DNA from: Desulfatitalea tepidiphila
Lineage (GTDB): Bacteria > Desulfobacterota > Desulfobacteria > Desulfobacterales > Desulfosarcinaceae
DNA: 64,000 nucleotides
NCBI RefSeq assembly: GCF_001293685.1
Contig: NZ_BCAG01000003.1
Span: 1,674,001 to 1,738,000 of the forward strand
Direction: 5' to 3'
Shown here one piece after another: positions 26,488-35,344 of the stretch (its first letter is position 1; each line of letters opens with the position of its first letter). Position numbers and translations under genes: made by a program. The notes below the pieces were generated by a model. That model did not search any database and had not been told where the DNA came from. It worked only from the letters and a program-made list of their open reading frames with translations.

Positions 26488-28203
26488 CTAGTTCGTGGTT
26501 TGATTTCCAGTCTGAAAGTCAATCTCAACCCGTCGGTTCAGCCGCCTGCCTTCTGCCGTTTCGTTTGAAGCGACAGGATTCTCGGCGCCCATGGCAAAAA
26601 TCTCGATATTTTCCGGTGGCGCACCTTTTCCCACAAGGTAGGATTTTACGACGCTGGCACGAAAACGCGATACGCTCTCATTATAGCCCGCAGAACCGCT
26701 TGCGTCGGTGTAACCGCGAACATGCACCACTTTATCGGGTTGCCGTACCAGGTAGTTGGCGATGCGGTCCAGGACGGCATAGGAACCGTCTTCAATCTCA
26801 TTGGAATTGATCGTAAAATGAACCATAATCGTCTCGTCCATCAGGGGGAGGGGTTCGATCTCCCCAACACCGCTCGTCGGGTTTTCCTTAACTTTAACTT
26901 TAGGCGCTTGGCTTTCTTTGGCGGTCTGCCCCACGCTCGATTCGGCCACATTGCTTTTAGCTGGGGTGGCGGCAACGCCGTTGGCCGCAGATGACGATGG
27001 TTTCTCAGCCCCTGCCCCGCCAGCGGCCGTCATGTTTTCCATGCTCTGGCTCAACAACGCCTGCTCCTTTTCCAAGGTCGATCGGTATTGTTGCGGGGTG
27101 AGATCTTCGGCATCGTATTTTGGGCGTTCCTTGCTGGTAATCTGGGTGATTGCATATCCTCCAAGCAACACCAGCGCGATGACGATACACGAATAAAAAA
27201 TCTTCCACAGAGGCGATCTTGCCGTCGCATTCGTCTCCCCTTCTTCGTCTTTTGGGGATGCCGGTGTATCCGTTATCTCTGCCATATCTGCCGGACCAGG
27301 AGGCGTCACATGTCCACCGGATTGTCTGGAGGCTGCATTGCCAATCGTTTTAGACTCGATCGTGTTCATGGTGGCGACCATCCCTTTGACACTCGATTTA
27401 ATCGGAATGCGCAACTCCTGGGCGCACTCTTCAATGATTCGGGCATCGATTGTCTTGGCGTTGCGCGCATATCCGGTCAGTAGCGCGTGGTCGCAAAGAA
27501 TATTGATCAGTCGGGGAATGCCTCCGGAAAATTGATAAATGCCATCTATCGCCGATGCATTAAAAATCTTCTGGGTCGTACCCGCGACACTTAAACGATG
27601 CTGAACATATTCACCGACCTCCTTCTTCTCGAGGGGGGTGATATGGTAACGCACCGTAATCCGCTGCGCCAGGGCCCTGTTCTGTGGCGCTGTGAGAATC
27701 GTATTGAATTCCTGCTGGCCGACAAAGAAGATATTGATCAGTTTACGGTCTTGCAGCTCGATATTGGAAAGCACGCGGATATCTTCCATGAGCCGATGAT
27801 TTAATCGCTGGCTCTCATCAATGATCAACAGGACTTGCTTTTGGTCTGCATAGCTTTTGTGTAAAAAATCACGCAGGTGAAGTAAAAACGCACCCTTGCT
27901 GTCAAAGGTGCGATTCATTTTAAACCCGTCGGCGAGAATGTTGTAGAAGTCCATGCTCGTCAGGTCGGGGTCGGGCAAGGTGGCCACTGCCGTGTCCATG
28001 TCGAGCATTGAAATCAGGCGGTTGATGAGCAGTGTTTTGCCTGTGCCCACCTCACCGGTGAGAAGCAAAAAGCCCCGATTATCGAGAATCCCGTAACGAA
28101 GCGTCGCCAATGCTTCTTTGTGCTTTTCCCCCAACCACAAAAATTTTGGATCGGCAGTGATCTGAAATGGTTTGGTTTTAAGCTGATAATGGTCCAGGTA
28201 CAT
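26488..28203 (-). CDS. ExeA-like AAA ATPase fused to a periplasmic OmpA domain
   Basis: This 571-residue fusion starts with an ExeA/GspA-type ATPase (1-265, MYLDHYQLKTKPF start, Walker A GEVGTGKT at 50-57, Walker B VLLIIDE at 124-130). A linker and one membrane helix (about 336-354) follow, then a low-complexity periplasmic stretch. It ends with an OmpA C-terminal peptidoglycan-binding domain (about 458-563; VHVRGYTDASGS, NRRVEIDF). ExeA proteins help place the secretin of type II secretion through the cell wall, usually with a PG_binding_1 domain; here OmpA takes that role. It is the middle gene of a three-gene minus-strand operon. A role in localising an envelope machine is likely but inferred. 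Confidence 0.88.
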   Translation of the reverse strand: MYLDHYQLKTKPFQITADPKFLWLGEKHKEALATLRYGILDNRGFLLLTGEVGTGKTLLINRLISMLDMDTAVATLPDPDLTSMDFYNILADGFKMNRTFDSKGAFLLHLRDFLHKSYADQKQVLLIIDESQRLNHRLMEDIRVLSNIELQDRKLINIFFVGQQEFNTILTAPQNRALAQRITVRYHITPLEKKEVGEYVQHRLSVAGTTQKIFNASAIDGIYQFSGGIPRLINILCDHALLTGYARNAKTIDARIIEECAQELRIPIKSSVKGMVATMNTIESKTIGNAASRQSGGHVTPPGPADMAEITDTPASPKDEEGETNATARSPLWKIFYSCIVIALVLLGGYAITQITSKERPKYDAEDLTPQQYRSTLEKEQALLSQSMENMTAAGGAGAEKPSSSAANGVAATPAKSNVAESSVGQTAKESQAPKVKVKENPTSGVGEIEPLPLMDETIMVHFTINSNEIEDGSYAVLDRIANYLVRQPDKVVHVRGYTDASGSAGYNESVSRFRASVVKSYLVGKGAPPENIEIFAMGAENPVASNETAEGRRLNRRVEIDFQTGNQTTN

Positions 28204-28226
28204 GGCGAGTCCGTTTGTTTGGGTAT

Positions 28227-28799
28227 TTAATCCTGATCCGATTTTTTGAAGATAATTCCCCGACTGTAATAAAGATAGATCATGATCCAGAAAACGATAA
28301 ACAAAACGATATATGCGGTACGCTGTCGAACCAGCTTCTGGCGTTTTTTCTCGATCAGGTTCGCCGAGTTTTTCAGCTCTCGCTTGACCACTTCCAGTTC
28401 ATCCATGAGGCTTTTGACGTCAGAATTTTCCGTATACCCCATCATACGTTTCAGCTGAGTTTCAAAACTTCGCACATTATAGGCATCAAACAACATGCGT
28501 TGCTTTTCGGTGAGACCCGATAAGTCGTGAATCTCCTTGGCCAACTCGATGGCATAAAATTTTCGAAATGGATTCTTTTCCGGCACCTCCCCGAGCTTGG
28601 CGAGTCTCTGGGCAATGCCGCCTTCCAGCTCCGCGTTGATCTGTTGAATCAGCAGTTCGCTGTTCTTGATTTCCGTGTTGTTTTTCAACAGATCTTCCCC
28701 GGAAAGGGATGAGATGAAAAAAATGAGTGCAATGGCCGTCGCACAGCTGGCCACGATTCTAAAAAGTACAAACACCTCACGTTTGACCAGAAAAATCAT
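28227..28799 (-). CDS. Two-helix inner-membrane protein with a coiled-coil periplasmic domain, unknown function
   Basis: A 190-residue protein with a membrane helix near each end (LFRIVASCATAIALIFFIS and TAYIVLFIVFWIMIYLYY). A mostly helical, charged middle part (about 35-155) has coiled-coil character. No family is recognised. It is the first gene of the operon with the ExeA-OmpA fusion (23-bp gap), so it may be a membrane partner of that protein. Confidence 0.75.
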   Translation of the reverse strand: MIFLVKREVFVLFRIVASCATAIALIFFISSLSGEDLLKNNTEIKNSELLIQQINAELEGGIAQRLAKLGEVPEKNPFRKFYAIELAKEIHDLSGLTEKQRMLFDAYNVRSFETQLKRMMGYTENSDVKSLMDELEVVKRELKNSANLIEKKRQKLVRQRTAYIVLFIVFWIMIYLYYSRGIIFKKSDQD

Positions 28800-29011
28800 A
28801 TCGCCTTCCTTTTTCAGAAACAGGCACGCTTTGCGTCATCTTGTTCAACAGTTGAATCGGTTAGGTCTAACCCACTTATTTTACAGGGCGGATTAATATT
28901 ATGGGTGGTAACCCAATTTCTCTCGATTGTCAATAAAACCAACTGGGTACCAAGCCCAAAGGATATTTTCATCCGCTTGCTGAGATACCCGATCCAATTC
29001 CTGTCCCGCGG

Positions 29012-29767
29012 TTACCTGATCGTTCTTTCTTTTTTTATGGTTTCGTATGCGTTTTGAATTTCTCGGAACTTTTCATGAGCCAACTGAATAAATTCATCCG
29101 GCAATCCCTTGCTGGCGATTTTATCCGGATGATATTCCTGGACCAGTTTTCGATATCGCTGCTTAATCATGTCATCGCTGTCATCCGGCCGACAGCCGAG
29201 AACCTGGTAGGGTACGTCGCCGGTTCCGGCATAAGCAGCCCGTACCTGTTGATATCGCTGCTCGCTCATCCGGAATATGCGCACCGCACCGAGAATCAAG
29301 CTCTCCTCGGTGGCATTGAGAGCGCCGTCGGCCACGCTGACCCGCAATAGAATATCGACCATCATCTCGATAAGATGGGGTTGTCCTTGAAAATGATTGT
29401 AAAACTGAAGGGCAAAGTCGTTAAAGCTGGCGGGCGATTCGAGCGCCGTGCGAAAAATGTTCAGGGCAACCGACTTGGCTTCGGGAGACAGACGCAAATC
29501 TCTGACCGCAAAAGCTTCGATGGTATCCATCTCCTCCGGGCTCACCCGGCCGTCGGATTGCGTTAACTTAGCCAGCATTGAAAATGCGCCCACGAAAAAA
29601 GCGAGTTGAGATGCCTCCAGTCCGGAAAAGTGAGGTATCTGGTCCTCCTGCAAATCCCTGGTACTGCTATCGAAGGCGTGTCCGAAAACAGCGCCTGCAA
29701 TAGCCCCCAACGGACCGCCCAAGGCGAAACCAATCGTACCCCCCAATAATTTGCCGACAATTCCCAT
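29012..29767 (-). CDS. TerB-DnaJ domain co-chaperone (DjlA-like)
   Basis: A 251-residue protein. The first about 35 residues are a Gly-rich hydrophobic segment (GGTIGFALGGPLGAIAGAVFGH) likely to associate with the membrane. A TerB-like all-helical domain (about 50-170) and a C-terminal J domain with the HPD motif (YHPDK) follow (about 180-251). The layout matches DjlA-type proteins, which stimulate DnaK ATPase near the membrane. It is transcribed alone, with a repeat just upstream. Confidence 0.9.
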   Translation of the reverse strand: MGIVGKLLGGTIGFALGGPLGAIAGAVFGHAFDSSTRDLQEDQIPHFSGLEASQLAFFVGAFSMLAKLTQSDGRVSPEEMDTIEAFAVRDLRLSPEAKSVALNIFRTALESPASFNDFALQFYNHFQGQPHLIEMMVDILLRVSVADGALNATEESLILGAVRIFRMSEQRYQQVRAAYAGTGDVPYQVLGCRPDDSDDMIKQRYRKLVQEYHPDKIASKGLPDEFIQLAHEKFREIQNAYETIKKERTIR

Positions 29768-30172
29768 ATCGCACTCCGAGCCGATGTACGGCGTAAATTC
29801 AAAAAAATGTACCTACTGCCCCACCACAAATGGCCAATTTTCCCGATAACTGCGTTCTGCTCAAATTTTATCCTTAGAACATCAATTACATGCCTGCGGC
29901 AAAATTTTTCGCACGCCTTGATCTCAACCCAATTTGCCTGTTTGTGGACGGACACTACCTATCATACTTGACCGGCTTTGATAAAGCGCTAACCCGGGCG
30001 CCTCGCAACCGTTCCTTCGGCCAGGAATCTTTTTCCGGTCCGTGTCGCCAAGATCGATTCCCAAGGTGGATTGTTTCAATTTAGTCCTTGATAAACATTC
30101 AATTCATCGGTATTATTAGTAAATTATATTTATTACGACTCATTGTGGTTAACCTGTTTGAAAGGGAATTCG
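29768..30172. other. Gene-free stretch with a dispersed palindromic repeat
   Basis: About 405 bp that hold repeat copy 2 (29814-29957) and then an AT-rich leader to 30172. Small frames inside the repeat follow its sequence rather than a protein-coding pattern, so I do not call a gene. Confidence 0.6.
29814..29957. repeat. Dispersed ~144-bp palindromic repeat, copy 2
   Basis: It aligns along its length with 24546-24689 (ACCACAAATGGCCAATTTTC, TGCGTTCTGCTC, ATGCCTGCGG, CACGCCTTGATCTC, TTTGTGGACGGACACT). Its ends are imperfect complements of each other. The copies differ at many positions, so this is an old or diverse family. Confidence 0.8.
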
Positions 30173-30952
30173 ATGTTTACATGGTGGCAAAATTTAGATT
30201 CAGTCATTGTCTTCAACAGTTGGCTGCAATTGATTACCATGATCGGCGCCGCACTGACCACCATCAGCATCCTGCTGCTATGGATCAATGGCAATCGTAT
30301 GTCCCGATATCTCATCGAACGGGAACAAAGCGCGAGTAAAAAGATCAAGGCCGTTGAAAAAGCGGCCGAAGAAATCCGCAAAGAACTTCTGGCAACCCAG
30401 CAGAACCAGGACATTGCCGATCAACGCAGGCGCCTGGCCGAAATGGATGCCGGCTCACTGCGCAAAGAGATGGAAAAAATTCGCAGCCGATATGCCTCGG
30501 CGGAAAGTGTCTTAAAAGACCGCATTGACGAACTGAAGGATATGAACATCACCAGCAGCGGCATAACGACCCAAAACATCGAGCCGGCAGCTCAAAAGGG
30601 CGCACTCGACAGTGAGCAGAAAAAAATGCTGGCCAAGCTGCTCAATTCCGGTCCCAAGGGAGAAATGGACATCATTTCGGTGTTGGAAGACCCCACCTCA
30701 CACGAGACCGCCATTGAGCTGAAGGAACTGTTTGACAGCCATGGATGGTCCACCTCGGAAATCATCCAGAGCGCCTTTACCCATCCGCCGGAAGGTTTTG
30801 TACTGGTGATCCACAGCAAACAGACCGCTCCATCCTATGCCAAATTCCTTCAACGGAGTTTGACCACCATTGGCCTGCCCGTGTCTGCCCAGGTCAATAC
30901 CAAATACCGTGAATGGTCCATTTCCCTTATCGTCGGCCAAATCGATCAATGA
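30173..30952 (+). CDS. Membrane-anchored coiled-coil protein, unknown function
   Basis: A 259-residue protein. One membrane helix (about 15-40, LQLITMIGAALTTISILLLW) comes first, then a long charged coiled coil (about 45-125). A compact C-terminal domain (about 145-255) has alternating beta and helix (GFVLVIHSKQTAPSYAKFLQ). AAGGGA lies before ATG 30173. I do not recognise the family. A second membrane-anchored coiled-coil gene follows in the same direction. Confidence 0.75.
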   Translation: MFTWWQNLDSVIVFNSWLQLITMIGAALTTISILLLWINGNRMSRYLIEREQSASKKIKAVEKAAEEIRKELLATQQNQDIADQRRRLAEMDAGSLRKEMEKIRSRYASAESVLKDRIDELKDMNITSSGITTQNIEPAAQKGALDSEQKKMLAKLLNSGPKGEMDIISVLEDPTSHETAIELKELFDSHGWSTSEIIQSAFTHPPEGFVLVIHSKQTAPSYAKFLQRSLTTIGLPVSAQVNTKYREWSISLIVGQIDQ

Positions 30953-31092
30953 CATCAGGACGCCTGAACACACAACCTTCGGCCATTCAAAACGACCGAA
31001 CACATCGGTAAAATGAGACAGCAAACGACTCACATTCCATCAACGTCAAAAAGGCACGACGCCATCCAGCGGGTGCCGATGTGGGAGGACGA

Positions 31093-31920
31093 ATGACACG
31101 CATCGTTCATACGGCCAAATATATAAAAGAACGCTATCGCAAATTCCAACTGATCGCATTTGCATGTGCGGTGGTCACCGTGGCGGCAGCGCTGCTGGCC
31201 GCATTCTCGGGGCTGCAGGTGAACAAGCTTCAAAAGGCCCAGGCCCAAAAGAGTGCCGATACGTCCCCAAACTCTGAAAAGGTCCTCAAGGTCTGGATGG
31301 AAAAGGAGATAGAGAGCCTCAAGGCGATACTCACAAAGACCCAAAGTGAACTGGCAAAAGAAAGAGAGGCCGCTGCCACCCAGCAGAAGACCATCGATGA
31401 TTTGAAACGACAATTGGCGACCATCACCGCAAAGGCACGCGCTCTGGAAGCAGAATTGGAAAAGCCATCGCCGCCGAAAAGCGACACCGGCTCAAAGGGG
31501 ATCCCCACACCCCCGACGGGCACACCGACGGCCCCTTTATCACAAGAACCCCGGCTAACGCCCGGCGCCGGCACATCGAACGACACGGAACCAAATACCA
31601 TCCGGGAACCCGAAAGTCAGCCGACGGCTCAACCGCCGGCGCCACAACCTTCGCAGCCCGTCGCCCCAGCAAACGATACGCAATCGGCGCCTGCCCAAAA
31701 ACCCGATGCAGCGACAACGCCACAACCTCAACCATCGCCCCTGCCCATTACGACGCAGACCTCCACTTCAGGCAATGCCGCAACCCCATCACCGCAGCCC
31801 GATAGCGGTGCACAAAGTCAAGGGGCCCTTACGCCTGCGGCCGTTCCCTCGGGCGAAAGCAATGCGGATCGATCCAAGACAATTTCTGAAGAGCCGTTGA
31901 CGCCCGCCCAACAGCAATAA
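31093..31920 (+). CDS. Membrane-anchored coiled-coil protein with Pro/Gln/Thr-rich tail, unknown function
   Basis: A 275-residue protein. A short basic N-terminus and one membrane helix (about 20-42) precede a coiled coil (about 60-130). The tail to the end is low-complexity and rich in Pro, Gln, Ser, Thr and Ala, and is probably disordered. GGGAGG just before ATG 31093 fixes the start. It lies 140 bp after the previous membrane-coiled-coil gene. A hairpin at 31966-32008 follows. The function is unknown. Confidence 0.7.
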   Translation: MTRIVHTAKYIKERYRKFQLIAFACAVVTVAAALLAAFSGLQVNKLQKAQAQKSADTSPNSEKVLKVWMEKEIESLKAILTKTQSELAKEREAAATQQKTIDDLKRQLATITAKARALEAELEKPSPPKSDTGSKGIPTPPTGTPTAPLSQEPRLTPGAGTSNDTEPNTIREPESQPTAQPPAPQPSQPVAPANDTQSAPAQKPDAATTPQPQPSPLPITTQTSTSGNAATPSPQPDSGAQSQGALTPAAVPSGESNADRSKTISEEPLTPAQQQ

Positions 31921-31965
31921 CAGGCTTTATCTGCACTCTCGGTTTGCAGGAAGCATCTCACCAAC

Positions 31966-32008
31966 AAAACAAGCCTCCCCGATTCACACCGCCAGGGAGG
32001 CCTGTTGT
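31966..32008. terminator. Stem-loop between the coiled-coil gene and rnfB
   Basis: AACAAGCCTCCC (31968-31979) pairs with GGGAGGCCTGTT (31995-32006) with one mismatch and a 15-bp loop. T-rich runs on both outer sides (GTTT on plus, TTTTG on minus) fit a bidirectional terminator for these convergent operons. Confidence 0.7.
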
Positions 32009-32029
32009 TTACTCGATATCTCTAAGTTG

Positions 32030-32065
32030 GTGTCCACCCAGAAATTGACCGTTTGTGGATGGACG
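32030..32065. repeat. Short derivative of the 144-bp palindromic repeat
   Basis: GTGTCCACCCAGAAATTGAC and the following GTTTGTGGATGGAC match the two ends of the repeat at 24546 and 29814 joined together, as if the middle had been lost. It lies just past the rnfB stop. Confidence 0.5.
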
Positions 32066-32090
32066 GAAGACAAGGGGCGGTCGTCGGTGC

Positions 32091-33002
32091 CTATCCGCGC
32101 CACTCGGTATCATCCACCGTGGTTTTGAAGTCGGGCTTGACGATGTCTGGTGCTTCGAATTCTTCGGCAGCGGCCGCCTCTTCCGGCGTGGGTTTGCCGA
32201 CAAAAACGAGACGGTGCCGCGGGCATTTTTCACATGCTTTCATCAAATCGGGCATGCATTCGGGTGTATAATGGTCATAATCGATCGTCGAAAGATTGTC
32301 TTTTATGGAAATCACCTGTGAAATTCGTGCACACGCCTTGCAGCCGATACAGCCGACATTGCAAACGGCCATGACATCCTTACCCTTGTCCTTGTTCGAG
32401 CATGTCACGGCCATGATTCTTTCGGACCGAAACGGCGTCATGGTGATGATGTTTCTCGGGCAGACCTTGGCACATGCACCGCAACCGATGCATTTGTCGT
32501 AGTCGACGACCGCCAGACCGTCCACAATATGAATTGCATCGTATTTGCAAGCACGCGTGCAATCACCGAAACCCAGGCAACCATAGGTGCATCCCTGAAC
32601 GTCGGCCACAAGATTGGCCGCACGACAGCGTTGTTCACCCTCATATGCGGTACGTCCCAGCCGATCCTCCAGGTGGGCGCCGCAATGCACGACGGGGCGG
32701 AACGGCAGGGCTTCGCCGATCTCGACACCCATGATCGTGGCCACCTTGGCGGCACACGCCTCCCCGCCCACGGGACATTTATTGACCGGGGCATTGTCAG
32801 CAACCACCGCGACAGCGTAATCGCTGCACCCTAAAAATCCGCACCCACCGCAATTGGCACCGGGCAGCGCTTCGAGCACTGCCTCTACTTTGGGGTCGAC
32901 TTCGACGGCAAACTTCCTGTTTGCCCATCCAAGCACGTAGGATACAATGAACGCCATTGCCAGCATGGTTCCAGCGGCAAGGCCTATAGTCACTTCAATC
33001 AT
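32091..33002 (-). CDS. rnfB: Rnf complex iron-sulfur subunit RnfB
   Basis: This subunit passes electrons from ferredoxin through the Rnf ion pump to NAD+. It has 303 residues: an N-terminal membrane helix, a C-x2-C-x4-C Fe-S site (ANCGGCGFLGCSDY), then ferredoxin-type clusters (CTYGCLGFGDCTRAC, CIGCGACAKVCP) and a further Cys group (CNVGCIGCKAC). It ends in CEKCPRHRLVF. It is the last gene of the rnfCDGEAB operon. Confidence 0.96.
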   Translation of the reverse strand: MIEVTIGLAAGTMLAMAFIVSYVLGWANRKFAVEVDPKVEAVLEALPGANCGGCGFLGCSDYAVAVVADNAPVNKCPVGGEACAAKVATIMGVEIGEALPFRPVVHCGAHLEDRLGRTAYEGEQRCRAANLVADVQGCTYGCLGFGDCTRACKYDAIHIVDGLAVVDYDKCIGCGACAKVCPRNIITMTPFRSERIMAVTCSNKDKGKDVMAVCNVGCIGCKACARISQVISIKDNLSTIDYDHYTPECMPDLMKACEKCPRHRLVFVGKPTPEEAAAAEEFEAPDIVKPDFKTTVDDTEWRG

Positions 33003-33140
33003 GACGACCTTAAACTCCTATCTGCTCCCGTTCACATCAATCGGCGGTGGTGTGGTGTTGACAATCCGCACCCCTTTAGTCCATGGACCCTTATCGAAAG
33101 CTTGTTCTCGCGCCAAGCGTCAGCACTTTTTCTCCCCCGA

Positions 33141-33923
33141 TCAATTCTGCCGCATCTCATCGATCCGACTTTGCACATTTCGATCCTGCGCAGATGCGTT
33201 CTGTTCCACCTGGGCGACTGGCTGGTCGAATGTAAGCACTTTGCGAAGCCCTGAGTTGACACCGGTAAACCCCATGAAGGCGAAGGCCAGGATACCTCCG
33301 ACGACCAGTGTGATGGCCGCTCCCCTGAACGGTTTGGGGATATCACACAAATCGAGCTCTTCCCGAATGCCTGCCATCACGACAATGGCGATCGTAAAAC
33401 CTACCCCGCCGAAAAATGCGAGAGACAAAGCGCGCCCCAGGTCCCAGGCATCGGCCGGGTTTTCGACGCCGCTCACGTGGCTCATGATGGTCAGACATGC
33501 AAACAGAATCGCACAATTGGTGGTAATCAAGGGCAGAAACACGCCGAACGATTTGTATAGCGAAGGGAAGAACTTACGCACATACATCTCCACGAACTGC
33601 ACCGATGAGGCAATGACAAAAATGTAGATAATGTAGCTGAGAATCGTCAGATCGATCTTTTGAGCGGCTTCCGCGGTCATAAAAAATCCGCCGATATAGG
33701 CCGAAATCGGCGCCCCGGGAATAAGGACCAGGCTGGTGATGGTCCAACTGACAAAAGCCGCGATGCTCATGACGAAAGTGACGGCACATCCCATACCAAA
33801 GGCCATGTCCACGTTCCGGGAAACGCCGATGAACGGACAGATGCCGACAAAATAGTAGAAGATAAAGTTGTTGATGAGCGCGGCGCCGATGGCGATCAAC
33901 ATGATGTCTATGACATAGTTCAT
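33141..33923 (-). CDS. rnfA: Rnf complex membrane subunit RnfA with a C-terminal extension
   Basis: A polytopic membrane subunit of the Rnf pump. The first about 205 residues match RnfA ([36 protein letters not shown]). RnfA is usually about 190-200 residues; here it has 260, ending in a polar tail after the last helix ([14 protein letters not shown]). The tail may extend into the cytoplasm or periplasm. No frameshift is seen. It is encoded between rnfE and rnfB. Confidence 0.94.
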   Translation of the reverse strand: MNYVIDIMLIAIGAALINNFIFYYFVGICPFIGVSRNVDMAFGMGCAVTFVMSIAAFVSWTITSLVLIPGAPISAYIGGFFMTAEAAQKIDLTILSYIIYIFVIASSVQFVEMYVRKFFPSLYKSFGVFLPLITTNCAILFACLTIMSHVSGVENPADAWDLGRALSLAFFGGVGFTIAIVVMAGIREELDLCDIPKPFRGAAITLVVGGILAFAFMGFTGVNSGLRKVLTFDQPVAQVEQNASAQDRNVQSRIDEMRQN

Positions 33924-34006
33924 AGCGTGTATCCGTTTCTTCTCAAAATACTACCCAACCGATCTAATGATTCCCCTACTCGATGCTTTCAGCCTTTACT
34001 TTCGCG

Positions 34007-34615
34007 TTATTTGGCCCCTCGGCCTGAATACCAGTTCACAGCCCCGAGAAGCAGACCCAGCGTGATAAAAGCACCTGGCGGCAGGACCATGACGGCCCAG
34101 TCGGGCCAAGTGGCAGGAAGTACCCGAAAACCAAAAAACATACCGGTCCCCAATATTTCACGCACCCCGGCGACGCTGGCCAAAGCGAGACCGTAGCCCA
34201 GGGATTGGCCTGTCGCATCGGAAATGGCAGTAAAAACAGGCTGTTTCGATGCGCACACCTCACAACGACAGATGATCAGGCAGTTGACGATGATCAACGG
34301 GATATAAGGTCCCAGCGTCTTGCTCATTTGGTACATGTATGCGGCCAACATTCGATCCGCAATGGTGACAAACGTCGCGATGGTCAGGGTGAAGACGACG
34401 ATGCGCAGGTGTGGCTTGAGCAGATTGCGAATCAGACTCGTCACCGTGTTGGCGCACAAGAGCACAAAGGCGACGGCTGCCGCCATGGTGATAGCTGCCT
34501 TCATGCTGTTGGTCACGGCCAGCGTCGGGCACAGCCCCAGCAATTGACGATACACAGGGTTCTCCGGCAGAATCCCCCGAATAAATCTTTCCAGTGGAGT
34601 AGGTTGATCAGCCAA
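34007..34615 (-). CDS. rnfE: Rnf complex membrane subunit RnfE
   Basis: A 202-residue polytopic subunit, paralogous to RnfA (IPLIIVNCLIICRCEVCASKQPVF). It starts 4 bp after rnfG stops, so it is tightly coupled. Length and helices are normal. Confidence 0.95.
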   Translation of the reverse strand: MADQPTPLERFIRGILPENPVYRQLLGLCPTLAVTNSMKAAITMAAAVAFVLLCANTVTSLIRNLLKPHLRIVVFTLTIATFVTIADRMLAAYMYQMSKTLGPYIPLIIVNCLIICRCEVCASKQPVFTAISDATGQSLGYGLALASVAGVREILGTGMFFGFRVLPATWPDWAVMVLPPGAFITLGLLLGAVNWYSGRGAK

Positions 34616-34619
34616 AGCG

Positions 34620-35297
34620 TTATTCCTTTTGGGTTCGGCCGGCGTCCATTAACGGCTGCCGTAAATCATTGATAGTTTTATTGATGATGGCCACCACACT
34701 GTCCGAAGAGATGGTCGCCCCGGTCACGGCGTCAATTTCGTTCGCCGCCTTCGCGCCACCTTTGACTACCTTGAGTTGATCGCCAGTGGATTTGCCGGCA
34801 AATTGACCCCGCCAAACGACCTCGATGATTTTGTTACCCAGGCCGGGAGTCTCTTTCTGGTCGAGGATAAAGAGGCCGGTGATGGTTTCGATAGATGGAT
34901 CCAACCCCATCAAAAGTTCGATTTTATCCGCGTAACCCTGACCGTCCACCTTCGTCACCCATCCGCCGAGACGACCGCCTTCGAATCTCGCCTCGAAAAC
35001 ACTGTAGAATTTTTGGATGCCGTTTTTTTCGACGACGATGGATCTTGGCGTAATCTTGAAGGCTTGGTTCGCTGCCGCCATTTTCTCTGCGGCCTCAGTG
35101 CCGAGCAGTAGTTCTGGGACCTTCTCTTTGGTTTCATTGAGCTTGTTTTCGATGATAACCGGGCCAAGCGCCGCTTGAACCGCTGCCAATGAGATACCGA
35201 AGATCAGGGCCAGGGAAATACACAGCCAGGCCTGTAGAATATAGTTGTTCTGAAACCGGTTTTTCATTTCCGCTGGATCTTTTTCTGTTTCCGCCAT
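34620..35297 (-). CDS. rnfG: Rnf complex FMN-binding subunit RnfG
   Basis: A 225-residue subunit with an N-terminal membrane helix (ILQAWLCISLALIFGISLA). A periplasmic domain follows, whose DAVTGATISS motif carries the covalent FMN on Thr near residue 195, as in other RnfG proteins. It lies 47 bp after rnfD and 4 bp before rnfE. Confidence 0.95.
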   Translation of the reverse strand: MAETEKDPAEMKNRFQNNYILQAWLCISLALIFGISLAAVQAALGPVIIENKLNETKEKVPELLLGTEAAEKMAAANQAFKITPRSIVVEKNGIQKFYSVFEARFEGGRLGGWVTKVDGQGYADKIELLMGLDPSIETITGLFILDQKETPGLGNKIIEVVWRGQFAGKSTGDQLKVVKGGAKAANEIDAVTGATISSDSVVAIINKTINDLRQPLMDAGRTQKE

Positions 35298-35344
35298 GTC
35301 TCTTTATCCTGAATCGGCTTCGCCGGAAATGGGCGCGTTAACGT

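Noticed and set aside
29563-29955. Minus-strand frame of 130 codons across the TerB-DnaJ start and repeat copy 2
   Set aside because: Half of it is the dispersed repeat and the rest overlaps the real gene in another frame.
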